A stretch of 39,122 nt of DNA, from contig JALHMO010000058.1 in the NCBI GenBank assembly GCA_022844015.1, forward strand, positions 1 through 39,122, read 5' to 3'. Origin of the DNA: Reyranella sp. (GTDB lineage: Bacteria; Pseudomonadota; Alphaproteobacteria; Reyranellales; Reyranellaceae). The translations under genes were made by a program, and so were the position numbers. Of this stretch, positions 1 through 7,526 are shown piece after piece (the first letter of the stretch is position 1; each line of letters opens with the position of its first letter). The notes under the pieces are model-generated. The model did no database searches, had not been told where the DNA came from, and was given only the letters and a program-made list of their open reading frames with translations.

Positions 1-185
1 CTCGAAGGATGGGCCACACAGAAGATCGTTGGAAAAGCGGTGTCGCAGTCCCCTTCACTGTTGCCGACCCTTCGAGACGCGGCCCTCCGGGCCGCTCCTC
101 AGGGTGAGGTCCGCTTTAGTTTAACGCCTATGACCCCTCCGCCCCGTATGACGGGGCACCTTCCCAGCTTCGCTGGGGAGGAGGA
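1..185. repeat. Interspersed palindromic repeats (families A and B), cut by the window edge
   Basis: The first 130 bases are an inverted copy of sequence at about 5882-6011. The arms contain CTTCGAGACGCGG and GCTCCTCAGGGTGAGG, and the inner spacer (for example AAAGCGGTGTCGCAG) is shared as well. At 160-180 a second short hairpin appears, CTTCCCAGC-ttc-GCTGGGGAG, of the type also found at 38521-38548. The left end is lost at the window edge. No gene is seen here. The element lies just downstream of the luciferase-like gene and could act as a transcript-end structure; that role is inferred. Confidence 0.8.
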
Positions 186-192
186 TGAATCC

Positions 193-1485
193 CTACTCCG
201 CCGCCTTCTTCTCCGCCGGGTCGTCCATCATCACGGTGATGTCGGCGGCGATGTGATGGGTCGGGCCCTGGGCCGCCTGGTTCTCCTGGACGATGGTGCG
301 GCCGAAAGCCGACACCACCGGCACCGTCGCCCGATCGACCGGTGCTGCGCGCTTCTTGCGCGCCAGTGCCGCCGCGATATAGGGCGCCAGCTCGGCCTGC
401 TTCCGCGCGTCGCGCGCCGCCTGGTCGGCCTTCAGCTTCGGCATCACCTTGGCGGCGAACAGCTCCAGCGAGTCGCAGATGTGCTCGTGCCTGTTGCGGC
501 CGCCCTGCTGGATGAACACGACCTGGTCGACCCCGGCTTCCTGGTAGCGGCGCAGGTGCTCGGTGAGCTCGGCCGGCGTGCCGATGCCGCTGCCCTGGCC
601 GACCGCCGGCAGCTTGTCCTTCGCCGCCTCGAAGCGCTGCCAGACGTCGGTCACGCCCGGCTGGTGATGGCCGTACACGTAGTAGTGGCCGAGCGAGTAG
701 CCGAAGAACTGGAATCCCTCGGCGCCGCGGCGCTGCGCCTCCTCGCGATCCTCGTGGCAGGAGAAGCCGGTCACCATGGCGACGTTGGCGTTCACGGCAT
801 GGCCGATCGGCACGCATTGCTCGCTCTTGATGATGTCGTAGTACTCGTGCGCCCACTTGCCCGCCTCGGCCGGATCGACGAAGGCGAAGGTGAGCGCGCC
901 GATGCCGGCACGCGCCGCGGCATGGATGGTCTCGCGCCGGCTGCACGCCACCCAGAGCGGCGGATGCGGCTTCTGCAGCGGCTTCGGCACGATGTTGCGC
1001 ACCGGCATGGAGAAGAACCTGCCCTGGAAGCCGGGATAAGGGCTCATCGCCATCATGTCGGCGGTCTGCTCGACCGCCTCGGCCCACATCGCCTTCTTGT
1101 CGGCGGGGTCGATGCCGAAGCCCTCGAGCTCGACGCGCGACGCCGATTCGCCGGTGCCCCAGTCGACCCGGCCGTCGGACACGAGATCGAGCGTGGCGAT
1201 GCGCTCGGCGACGCGGGCCGGATGGTTGTAGCCGGGCGGCGCCAGCACCACACCGTGCCCGATGCGGATACGCTGGGTTCGCGCGGCACAGGCGGCTAGG
1301 AACACCTCCGGCGCCGAGGAATGGGCATACTCCTCGAGGAAATGGTGCTCGACCTCCCAGATGTAGTCGATGCCCAACCGGTCGGCGAGCTCGACCTGCG
1401 CCAGCGCGTCCTTGAATAGGCGATGCTCGCTGTCGGCTGTCCACGGACGCGGCAACTGATGCTCGTACAAAAGACCGAAGCGCAT
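193..1485 (-). CDS. LLM-class flavin-dependent oxidoreductase (luciferase-like monooxygenase)
   Basis: This 430-residue protein matches the bacterial luciferase-like (LLM) superfamily, which oxidises substrates with FMNH2 or F420 in a TIM-barrel fold. The start reads MRFGLLYEHQLPRP, and the usual landmarks follow: WEVEHHFLEEY near residue 43, RIRIGHGVVLAPPGYNHPAR near 72, and SDGRVDWGTGES near 103. The last ~50 residues beyond the barrel are Lys/Arg-rich and lack family motifs. The physiological substrate cannot be read from sequence. The gene follows an SDR gene on the same strand, separated by a 109-bp palindromic repeat, so the two may share a transcript. A shrunken relative of this family lies at 24603-24706. 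Confidence 0.9.
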   Translation of the reverse strand: MRFGLLYEHQLPRPWTADSEHRLFKDALAQVELADRLGIDYIWEVEHHFLEEYAHSSAPEVFLAACAARTQRIRIGHGVVLAPPGYNHPARVAERIATLDLVSDGRVDWGTGESASRVELEGFGIDPADKKAMWAEAVEQTADMMAMSPYPGFQGRFFSMPVRNIVPKPLQKPHPPLWVACSRRETIHAAARAGIGALTFAFVDPAEAGKWAHEYYDIIKSEQCVPIGHAVNANVAMVTGFSCHEDREEAQRRGAEGFQFFGYSLGHYYVYGHHQPGVTDVWQRFEAAKDKLPAVGQGSGIGTPAELTEHLRRYQEAGVDQVVFIQQGGRNRHEHICDSLELFAAKVMPKLKADQAARDARKQAELAPYIAAALARKKRAAPVDRATVPVVSAFGRTIVQENQAAQGPTHHIAADITVMMDDPAEKKAAE

Positions 1486-1543
1486 AGTGTTCTCCTGAGT
1501 CGAGAGCGAAACTTTCTTAGTTGGATTGCAGCACCAAGCAAAA

Positions 1544-1652
1544 CCTCATCCTGAGGAGCCACGCGTAGCGTGGCGTCTCGAAGGGTCGGCAACAGGTGTA
1601 CTTTGGCCACCCCTTCGAGACGCCACGCTACGCGTGGCTCCTCAGGGTGAGG
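1544..1652. repeat. Large perfect inverted repeat (family A)
   Basis: The left arm starts CCTCATCCTGAGGAGCCACG and the right arm ends with its complement, CGTGGCTCCTCAGGGTGAGG, with one or two mismatches over about 43 bases each side. Each arm contains its own smaller palindrome (CCACGCGTAGCGTGG). The loop of roughly 20 bases is unique. As RNA it would fold into one long hairpin between the SDR and LLM genes. The same arm ends (CCTCA-CCTGAGGAGC and GCGTCTCGAAGGGT) recur at 1-113, 5903-6041 and 7411-7518. Confidence 0.9.
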
Positions 1653-1687
1653 CGCTCTTTGGCGCTTCGACCAAACAAAATCACGCT

Positions 1688-2491
1688 CTAGTGCGCGGTC
1701 CACCCGCCGTCGACGACGAGGCCGGCTCCCGTCATGAAGCCGGCGTCGTCCGAGGCGAGGAACACGATGCCCTTGGCGATGTCGTCGGCCACGCCGAGCC
1801 GGCCGATCGGATGCATGGCAAGCGTGGTCTGGCGCGCCTTCTCGGTATCGTTGGTGCCTTGCGCCTGCGCGCGCATGACGAAGGTCTGCTGGCCCATGTC
1901 GGTCTCGATGAGGCCGGGATGGATCGAGTTGACCCGGATCCTGTAGCCCTTGCGGCCGAACTCCAGCGCCGTCGACTTGGTGAACAGCGTCACGCCGCCT
2001 TTCGTCAGCGAGTAAAGCGGATCGAGCTGCGAGCCGACCAGGCCGGCGACCGACGCGAGATTGACGATGGCGGCACCGTGCGCGCTCTTCGGGCCGCTCA
2101 CCTTGAGGTGCGGCAGCGCCGCGCGCGTGCCCAGCACGACGCCGGTGAGGTTGACGGCGACCAGCCGGTTCCAGTCGTCGATCGAGGCGTCCTCGATTCC
2201 CTTGCCGACGAAGATGCCGGCGTTGTTCACCAGCACGTCGAGCGCGCCGAACCGCTTCACCGTGGCGTCGATGGCGGCTGCCCAACTCGCCTCCTTCGTG
2301 ACGTCGAGCGGGACATAGAGCGCCTGGCCGCCAGCCGCCTCGATCTCGCGGGCCGTCTGTCGGCCGCGTTCGTCCAGCACGTCGCCGATCGCCACCTTCG
2401 CGCCCGCCTGGGCCATCAGCTTCGCCGTGGCGCCGCCGATGCCGCGCGCCGCGCCGCTCAGGAACGCGACCTTGCCGTCGAGCCTGTTCAT
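1688..2491 (-). CDS. SDR family NAD(P)-dependent oxidoreductase
   Basis: This is a classical short-chain dehydrogenase/reductase of 267 residues, a normal length for the family. It has the cofactor glycine motif SGAARGIG (12-19), NNAG (89-92), catalytic Ser147, Tyr160 and Lys164 (YSLTK), and the closing motif DGGWTAH. Gly-motif and strand-2 residues (GD at 36-37) suggest NAD(H), an inference. The substrate is unknown. It starts 93 bases from the divergent TctB gene, so the two share a regulatory gap. The LLM oxidoreductase follows on the same strand, which would fit a small oxidation pathway for a compound imported by the Tct system; that link is contextual only. Confidence 0.9.
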   Translation of the reverse strand: MNRLDGKVAFLSGAARGIGGATAKLMAQAGAKVAIGDVLDERGRQTAREIEAAGGQALYVPLDVTKEASWAAAIDATVKRFGALDVLVNNAGIFVGKGIEDASIDDWNRLVAVNLTGVVLGTRAALPHLKVSGPKSAHGAAIVNLASVAGLVGSQLDPLYSLTKGGVTLFTKSTALEFGRKGYRIRVNSIHPGLIETDMGQQTFVMRAQAQGTNDTEKARQTTLAMHPIGRLGVADDIAKGIVFLASDDAGFMTGAGLVVDGGWTAH

Positions 2492-2516
2492 TCGTTTCCT
2501 CCTTCGCCATGTCGAT

Positions 2517-2544
2517 TTGCGCCGATCCTGTTTGCAGCTATGCT
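2517..2544 (+). promoter_or_regulatory. Candidate sigma-70-like promoter of the tct genes
   Basis: TTGCGC at 2517-2522 and TATGCT at 2539-2544 are separated by 16 bases. Transcription would begin near 2551, ahead of a strong Shine-Dalgarno run GGGGGAGG (2567-2574) and the ATG at 2585. If this promoter is used, the in-frame ATG at 2540 falls inside the -10 box and cannot start translation, which supports the 2585 start of tctB. The match is modest and untested. Confidence 0.35.
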
Positions 2545-2584
2545 CGCGTCAGAACAAGAAGAGTTAGGGGGAGGACTGGCCGGC

Positions 2585-3046
2585 ATGCGCCAGGGTCGGT
2601 TGATCGCGACGGGCGCCATGTTGGCATTCTGCCTGTTCGCGCTCTGGCAATCTCTGCTGCTTTCGCTGACCGACCGATTGGGCCCGGGTCCCGGCTTCTT
2701 TCCATTCTGGTTGGCGATGATCGGCGCGGTGCTGGCCGTCGCGTTGATGATCTCGACGTTTCGCGAAGCGGCTGATCCTCCCGACACGCCTCGGATCCTG
2801 CCGCACGGCCCCGGCGGCAAGCGTTGGTTTGCGATCGTCGGGCTGCTGGCGGCGGTAACCGTGGCGATGGACTTCCTGGGTTTCCGCCTCGCCATGCTGG
2901 CGTTCAACGCCGCCCTCGTCATCGCCCTGGGCGAGCGCCGCTGGTGGCTCGTTGCGCTCTTCGCCGGGATGGGCAGCTTCGGCGTCTACTATGTGTTCAC
3001 CACTTGGCTGGACGTGATTCTGCCGAGCGGCCGGCTGGGCTTGTAG
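2585..3046 (+). CDS. tctB: Tripartite tricarboxylate transporter small membrane subunit, TctB family
   Basis: This 153-residue membrane protein has about four hydrophobic helices. It carries the TctB signature near the N-terminus, a conserved GPGFFPFW stretch after the first helix. It would pair with TctA in the inner membrane as the small subunit of a secondary, binding-protein-dependent carboxylate importer. The start at 2585 is chosen because GGGGGAGG lies 11 bases upstream; an in-frame ATG at 2540 would add 15 polar residues not typical of the family. Its stop is three bases before the tctA start, so translation is probably coupled. Confidence 0.88.
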   Translation: MRQGRLIATGAMLAFCLFALWQSLLLSLTDRLGPGPGFFPFWLAMIGAVLAVALMISTFREAADPPDTPRILPHGPGGKRWFAIVGLLAAVTVAMDFLGFRLAMLAFNAALVIALGERRWWLVALFAGMGSFGVYYVFTTWLDVILPSGRLGL

Positions 3047-3049
3047 GCC

Positions 3050-4549
3050 ATGGAGTCCCTTGGCCACCTGCTCTCGGGGTTCGCCGCGGCGTTGTCCTGG
3101 CACTACCTTCTCTATGCCTTCGCCGGCTGCACGCTCGGCACGCTGATCGGCGTGCTGCCCGGGCTCGGGCCGGCCGCCGGCACTGCCATCCTGATCCCGC
3201 TCACGTTCAGCCTCGACCCGACCGGCGCCATCATCATGCTCTGCGCCATCTACTATGGCGCGATGTACGGCGGCACCATCACCTCGGTGCTCATCAACGT
3301 GCCGGGAGAGGCCGCCTCGGTCGTCACCTGCATCGACGGCCACCAGATGGCGCGCCAGGGCCGCGCCGGCTCGGCGCTCGGCATTGCCGCTATCGGCTCG
3401 TTCATCGGCGGAACGCTGGCCACGGTGGCGCTGGTCGTGGTCGCCATGCCGCTCGCCTCGCTGGCCCTCAAGTTCGGGCCGGCCGAGTTCTTCGCGCTCA
3501 TGGTGGCAGGCCTCTGCCTCGTGGTCGGCCTGGCCGGTCGTAACATCCTGGCCGCCCTGCTGATGACCGTGATCGGCCTGCTGCTGGCCATGATCGGCCT
3601 CGACCCGGTGCGCGGCGCGCCGCGCTTCACCTTCGGGATGGAAGAGCTGTTCGACGGCATCGGCTTCGTGCCGGTCGTGATGGGCCTGTTCGGCGTCGCC
3701 GAGCTGCTGCTGGCGGCGGAGACGCGGCAGGCCCGCATGATCGAGGCCGAGCTGAAGACCTGGCTGCCGACCCGGCAGGAATGCCGCGACTCGGCGGGCG
3801 CCATCGGCCGCGGCACGGTGGTCGGCTTCGTCCTTGGCTTGATCCCGGGCGTCGGCGCCATCGTGCCGACCTTCATGGCCTACGTGCTCGAGAAGCGCGT
3901 CTCCAAGACCCCGGAGCGCTTCGGCAAGGGCGCGATCGAGGGCGTGGCTTCTGCCGAGACCGCCAACAACGCCTATGCCAACGCCGCTATGGTGCCGCTG
4001 CTGGCGCTCGGCATCCCGAGCTCGCCGACCATCGCGGTGCTGATGGGCGCCTTCATCATCAACGGGATCACGCCGGGGCCGTTCCTGTTCACCGAGCAGC
4101 CCGCGCTGGTGTGGACGGTGATCGCGAGCTTCTTCGTCGGCAACGCCCTCCTGCTTATCCTCAACCTGCCGCTGGTCGGGCTGTGGGCCAGGCTGCTCAA
4201 GATCCCGTTCAGCTACATGTGCTGCGGCGTGCTGATCTTCTGCGTGATCGGCGCCTACGGGCTGAAACAGAGCCTGTTCGATGTCTGGGTGATGCTGGGG
4301 TTCGGCATCATCGGCTACCTGCTGCGCAAGCTCGACTTCCCGATCGCGCCGGCCATCCTGGCCCTGATCCTGGGACCGATGATGGAGAAGTCGCTGCGCA
4401 CGACGCTGGAGATCTCCGGCGGCAGTTTCGCGATCTTCCTCGACCGGCCGGTGGCGCTCGTCCTGCTGGCCGTGCCGGTGATTGTCATCGGCTTCATCTT
4501 GCTCAAGCCACGATCGCTGGCCAAGCTTCGCGAAAGCGATGTCGAATGA
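3050..4549 (+). CDS. tctA: Tripartite tricarboxylate transporter permease, TctA family
   Basis: This is the large 499-residue permease subunit of a Tct importer, at the family's normal length of about 500. The hallmark motifs are present: GTLIGVLPGLGPAAG near residues 29-43, YYGAMYGGTITSVLINVPGE near 68-87, and the second-half repeat GLIPGVGAIVPTFMAY followed by ETANNAYANA. About 11-12 membrane helices are evident. It would move a carboxylate handed over by the periplasmic TctC protein, driven by an ion gradient. The gene sits between tctB and tctC in the standard three-gene order, reordered here as B-A-C. Confidence 0.95.
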   Translation: MESLGHLLSGFAAALSWHYLLYAFAGCTLGTLIGVLPGLGPAAGTAILIPLTFSLDPTGAIIMLCAIYYGAMYGGTITSVLINVPGEAASVVTCIDGHQMARQGRAGSALGIAAIGSFIGGTLATVALVVVAMPLASLALKFGPAEFFALMVAGLCLVVGLAGRNILAALLMTVIGLLLAMIGLDPVRGAPRFTFGMEELFDGIGFVPVVMGLFGVAELLLAAETRQARMIEAELKTWLPTRQECRDSAGAIGRGTVVGFVLGLIPGVGAIVPTFMAYVLEKRVSKTPERFGKGAIEGVASAETANNAYANAAMVPLLALGIPSSPTIAVLMGAFIINGITPGPFLFTEQPALVWTVIASFFVGNALLLILNLPLVGLWARLLKIPFSYMCCGVLIFCVIGAYGLKQSLFDVWVMLGFGIIGYLLRKLDFPIAPAILALILGPMMEKSLRTTLEISGGSFAIFLDRPVALVLLAVPVIVIGFILLKPRSLAKLRESDVE

Positions 4550-4614
4550 TCGCCCGTCACGGCGATCGAACAGCGGCAATGACTGTCGCAACATCAGTAA
4601 ATGGGAGGAAAAAC

Positions 4615-5589
4615 ATGCTCATCCGTCGCCGTACCCTGCTCGCCGCCACGGCGGCCACCGCAGCCGCCGTGGCCAGCCCGGCCATCGCCCAGAGCTACCC
4701 GCGCCGGGCGGTGCAGCTCGTCGTCGCCTTCCCGGCGGGCGGCAGCACCGATGTCGGCGCCCGCATCCTGGCATCGCTGGCGGAAAAGGATTTCGGCCAG
4801 CCCATCACCGTGGTCAACAAGGGCGGCGCCGGCGGCCAGATCGGCTTCACGGAAATCGCCCGTGCCCGTCCGGACGGCTACACGCTGGGCTTCCTCAACC
4901 TGCCCGGCATGAACACCATCACCCTCGATCCGGAGCGCAAGGCCGCCTTCACGATCGACAGCTTCATCCCCATCGTGAACCAGGTGCTCGATCCCGGCTT
5001 CATCTGGGTCAAGGGCGACAGCCCCTACAAGACGCTGGCCGACCTCGTCGAGGCCGCCAAGAAGACGCCGGGCAAGATCAGCGCCTGCACCACCGGCATC
5101 CTGAGCGACGACCACCTCGCCATCCTGATGGTCCAGGAGGCCGCCAAGTGCGAGTTCCGCATCGTTCATTTCGACGGCGGCGCCCAGCAGCTCACCGGCG
5201 TGCTGGGCGGCCATGTCGACGTGGCGTTCGACAATGTCGGCAGCGTCTTCAAGCGGGTAGGGACCGGCGAGATACGCGGGCTCGCCGTCACCGACGTCGA
5301 GCGTTCCAAGTTCCTGCCCCAGGTGCCGACCACCAAGGAACTCGGCATGCCGACGGTCATCTCCTCCTCGACCCGGGGCGTCGGCGCCCCCAAGGGAACG
5401 CCGGCCGAGATCGTCAAGGTCGTCGAGACGGCCTTCCTGAAGGCGATCAACAGCGACGAGATGAAGCAAAAGATGGACGCCGTCGGCCTCGCCCTGAAGC
5501 CCATGGTCGGCGCCGAGTACGCCAAGTACTACGCCGACCTGCAGAAGCAGGCGGCCAAGTACACGGAGTGGGCGATCAAGATGCGGTGA
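4615..5589 (+). CDS. tctC: Tripartite tricarboxylate transporter substrate-binding protein (Bug/TctC family)
   Basis: This 324-residue periplasmic solute-binding protein of the Bug family begins with RRRTLLAATAAT and a hydrophobic stretch ending AIAQ, so it has a secretion signal with a Tat-like double arginine and probable cleavage near residue 25. The mature part starts with YPRRAVQLVVAFPAGGSTDV, the ligand-loop signature of the family. ATG 4615 is preceded by GGGAGGA at 4603-4609. It follows tctA by 65 bases and supplies the substrate specificity of the transporter. The ligand is not predictable from sequence; Bug proteins bind diverse carboxylates. Confidence 0.93.
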   Translation: MLIRRRTLLAATAATAAAVASPAIAQSYPRRAVQLVVAFPAGGSTDVGARILASLAEKDFGQPITVVNKGGAGGQIGFTEIARARPDGYTLGFLNLPGMNTITLDPERKAAFTIDSFIPIVNQVLDPGFIWVKGDSPYKTLADLVEAAKKTPGKISACTTGILSDDHLAILMVQEAAKCEFRIVHFDGGAQQLTGVLGGHVDVAFDNVGSVFKRVGTGEIRGLAVTDVERSKFLPQVPTTKELGMPTVISSSTRGVGAPKGTPAEIVKVVETAFLKAINSDEMKQKMDAVGLALKPMVGAEYAKYYADLQKQAAKYTEWAIKMR

Positions 5590-5613
5590 TTCTTGCTCCT
5601 CCCCAGCTCCGCT

Positions 5614-6121
5614 CTGTCGAATTCACACATCATGTTGTCCTCCCCGCGCGAAGCGCGGGGAGGTGGCGCTGCTTACAGCGCCATTGGGCGGAGGGGCCAA
5701 GAGAGACACACGTGCTGCTGGCGTGTTCGTCATGTCGACGCCGAGGTCTCGCAATGGTGACGTTCCATCGCGGACCGACGCCGCCGTCGAAATGATCTGC
5801 GAGGCCCCGAGCCGCAAGAGCATGACAGACGCTTCGACCGAGCTTCCCGACCCCTCCGCCCCCTGCGGGGGCACCTCCCATGGGCGTTAAGCCAAGAAGA
5901 ATCCTCACCCTGAGGAGCGGCCCGGAGGGCCGCGTCTCGAAGGGTCGGCAGCAATGAGGGTGCTGCGACACCGCTTTTTCAACGATCTCCTGTGTGGCCC
6001 ATCCTTCGAGACGGCCGCTGCGCGGCCTCCTCAGGATGAGGATTCTTCTTAGCTTAACGCCTATGGGGGCACCTCCCCGCGCTTCGCGCAGGGAGGGCAA
6101 CATGATGTGCAAATTCGACAG
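5614..6121. repeat. Nested composite of interspersed palindromes filling the 5590-6174 gap
   Basis: The outer ends are inverted relative to each other: CTGTCGAATTCACACATCAT at 5614 mirrors ATGATGTGCAAATTCGACAG ending at 6121. Just inside lie hairpins built on CCTCCCCGCGCGAAGCGCGG (5639-5663) and CCTCCCCGCGCTTCGCGCAG (6072-6097). At 5884-6060 is a family A element with extended arms, GCGTTAAGC...GCTTAACGC, containing CCTCACCCTGAGGAGCGGCC at 5903. The spacer between 5664 and 5883 shows no gene I recognise. The gap separates the convergent tctC and acyl-CoA dehydrogenase genes. Confidence 0.8.
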
Positions 6122-6174
6122 ACGCTTCGCGTGGGGAGGTGCCCGCGCCTGCCCACGCGGAGTTGGGGAGGAGG

Positions 6175-7392
6175 CTACTTCAGCTTGTTGAACGGCACGT
6201 CCTTGTCGACGCGCACGTCGCTCGGCAGGCCGAGCACGCGCTCGGCGACGATATTGCGCAGGATCTCGTCGGTGCCGCCGGCGATGCGGAAGCCGGCGCC
6301 GGCGATCCATTGCGCCTGGAAGCCGGCGGCATGCGGCACCTCCTCGCGCATGATGCCGCCCTGCCCCATCAGCTCCATGGCGAAGGCGCCCATGTCCTGC
6401 ATCTTGGGCGCCGCCACGATCTTGATGATCGACGATTCGGGGCCCGGCGTCTGGCCCTTGGAAAGCGCCGTCAACGTGCGGTAGCGCGTCAGCTTGAGGC
6501 CCTGCTGCTGGACGTACCAGTCGGCGATCTTGCCGCGCACCTGCTGGTTGCGGATCGCCGGGCCGTCATCGAGCTCGGTGTCGCGCGCCAGTTCCATCAG
6601 CTCGTCGACGTCCAGCCCGCCGGCGGGCAAGCCGACCGCGAGCCGCTCGTTCATCAGCGTGGTCAACGCGGCCTTCCAGCCCTCGCCGACCTTGCCCAGC
6701 CGCTGCGCGTCGGGCACCCGCACGTCGGTGAAGAACACCTCGTTGAAGTTGGCGCCGCCCGACATCTGCTTGATCGGCCGCACCTCGACGCCAGGGCTCT
6801 TCATCGACAGGAAGAACATGGTGAGTCCCTGGTGCTTCGGGACACTGGGGTCGGTGCGGGTGATGATGATGCCGTAGTCGCAGTAGTGCGCGCCCGAGGT
6901 CCAGACCTTCTGGCCGTTGATCACCCAGCCATCGCCGTCTCGCTCGGCGCGGGTGCGGATGCCGGCCACGTCCGACCCGGCAGCCGGCTCGGAGAACAGC
7001 TGGCACCACACTTCCTCGCCATGGAGCGCCGGCTTCACGTAACGCTGCAGGTGCTCCGGCGAGGCGTAGGCCATCATGGTGGGGATGCACATGCCGAGCC
7101 CGATATCGAAGAAGCCCAGCGGCACCAGGTAGTTCGATTCCTCCTGCTGGTAGATCACCTGCAGGATCGGCGAGCCGCCTCGGCCGCCATACTCCTTCGG
7201 CCAGGTGATGCGGGCATAGCCGGCAGCGGCCTTCCTGGCCTGCCACTCCTTGGCCTTCGCCAGCAAGTTCGGGTCATCGTTGCGCGCGCGAAAGCTCTGC
7301 TTGTCGTCGCTCTTGCGCGTGGCATTGGCGTCGAGCCAGGCGCGCACTTCCTTGCGGAAGGCGGCCTCTTCGGGCGTGTCGTTGAAATCCAT
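6175..7392 (-). CDS. Acyl-CoA dehydrogenase family protein (subunit 1 of a probable heteromeric pair)
   Basis: This 405-residue flavoprotein would introduce an alpha,beta double bond into an acyl-CoA thioester. Family features in order are WPKEYGGRGG (64-73), the FAD/substrate strand QLFSEPAAGSD (131-141), VWTSGAHYCDYG, and near the C-terminus GGTDEILRNIVAERVLGLP. The start at 7392 has AGGAGG seven bases upstream, which excludes the long upstream open frame. A second, shorter acyl-CoA dehydrogenase gene precedes it on the same strand. Such unequal pairs in Actinobacteria and Proteobacteria form alpha2beta2 enzymes acting on steroid-type or branched CoA esters; assignment to that class is inference. 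Confidence 0.92.
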   Translation of the reverse strand: MDFNDTPEEAAFRKEVRAWLDANATRKSDDKQSFRARNDDPNLLAKAKEWQARKAAAGYARITWPKEYGGRGGSPILQVIYQQEESNYLVPLGFFDIGLGMCIPTMMAYASPEHLQRYVKPALHGEEVWCQLFSEPAAGSDVAGIRTRAERDGDGWVINGQKVWTSGAHYCDYGIIITRTDPSVPKHQGLTMFFLSMKSPGVEVRPIKQMSGGANFNEVFFTDVRVPDAQRLGKVGEGWKAALTTLMNERLAVGLPAGGLDVDELMELARDTELDDGPAIRNQQVRGKIADWYVQQQGLKLTRYRTLTALSKGQTPGPESSIIKIVAAPKMQDMGAFAMELMGQGGIMREEVPHAAGFQAQWIAGAGFRIAGGTDEILRNIVAERVLGLPSDVRVDKDVPFNKLK

Positions 7393-7410
7393 GAATTCCT
7401 CCTGCTTTCT

Positions 7411-7518
7411 CCTCACCCTGAGGAGCGCCCGCAGGGCGCGTCTCGAAGGGTGGGCCTCAGTCTTGACGATTGCCCACCCTTCGAGACGCATCGCTCCGCG
7501 ATGCTCCTCAGGGTGAGG
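7411..7518. repeat. Family A inverted repeat inside the acyl-CoA dehydrogenase operon
   Basis: The arms CCTCACCCTGAGGAGCGCCC and GCTCCTCAGGGTGAGG enclose CTCGAAGGGTGGGC and GCCCACCCTTCGAGACGC, giving a 108-bp near-palindrome. It lies almost alone in the 134-bp gap between two co-directional dehydrogenase genes and ends 18 bases before the start codon at 7392, leaving room only for the AGGAGG site. Transcribed, it would form a hairpin between the cistrons, of the kind known to change mRNA stability or unequal expression in REP-containing operons. Confidence 0.9.
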
Positions 7519-7526
7519 CGAAGTAA

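Noticed and set aside
2540..3046. Longer tctB starting at ATG 2540
   Set aside because: The ATG falls in a candidate -10 box, lacks a ribosome site and adds residues not typical of TctB.
2564..4594. A 676-codon open frame on the minus strand opposite tctB and tctA
   Set aside because: It is a GC-rich shadow of well-recognised genes. Its product is rich in Gln, His, Asp and Arg and has no family motif.
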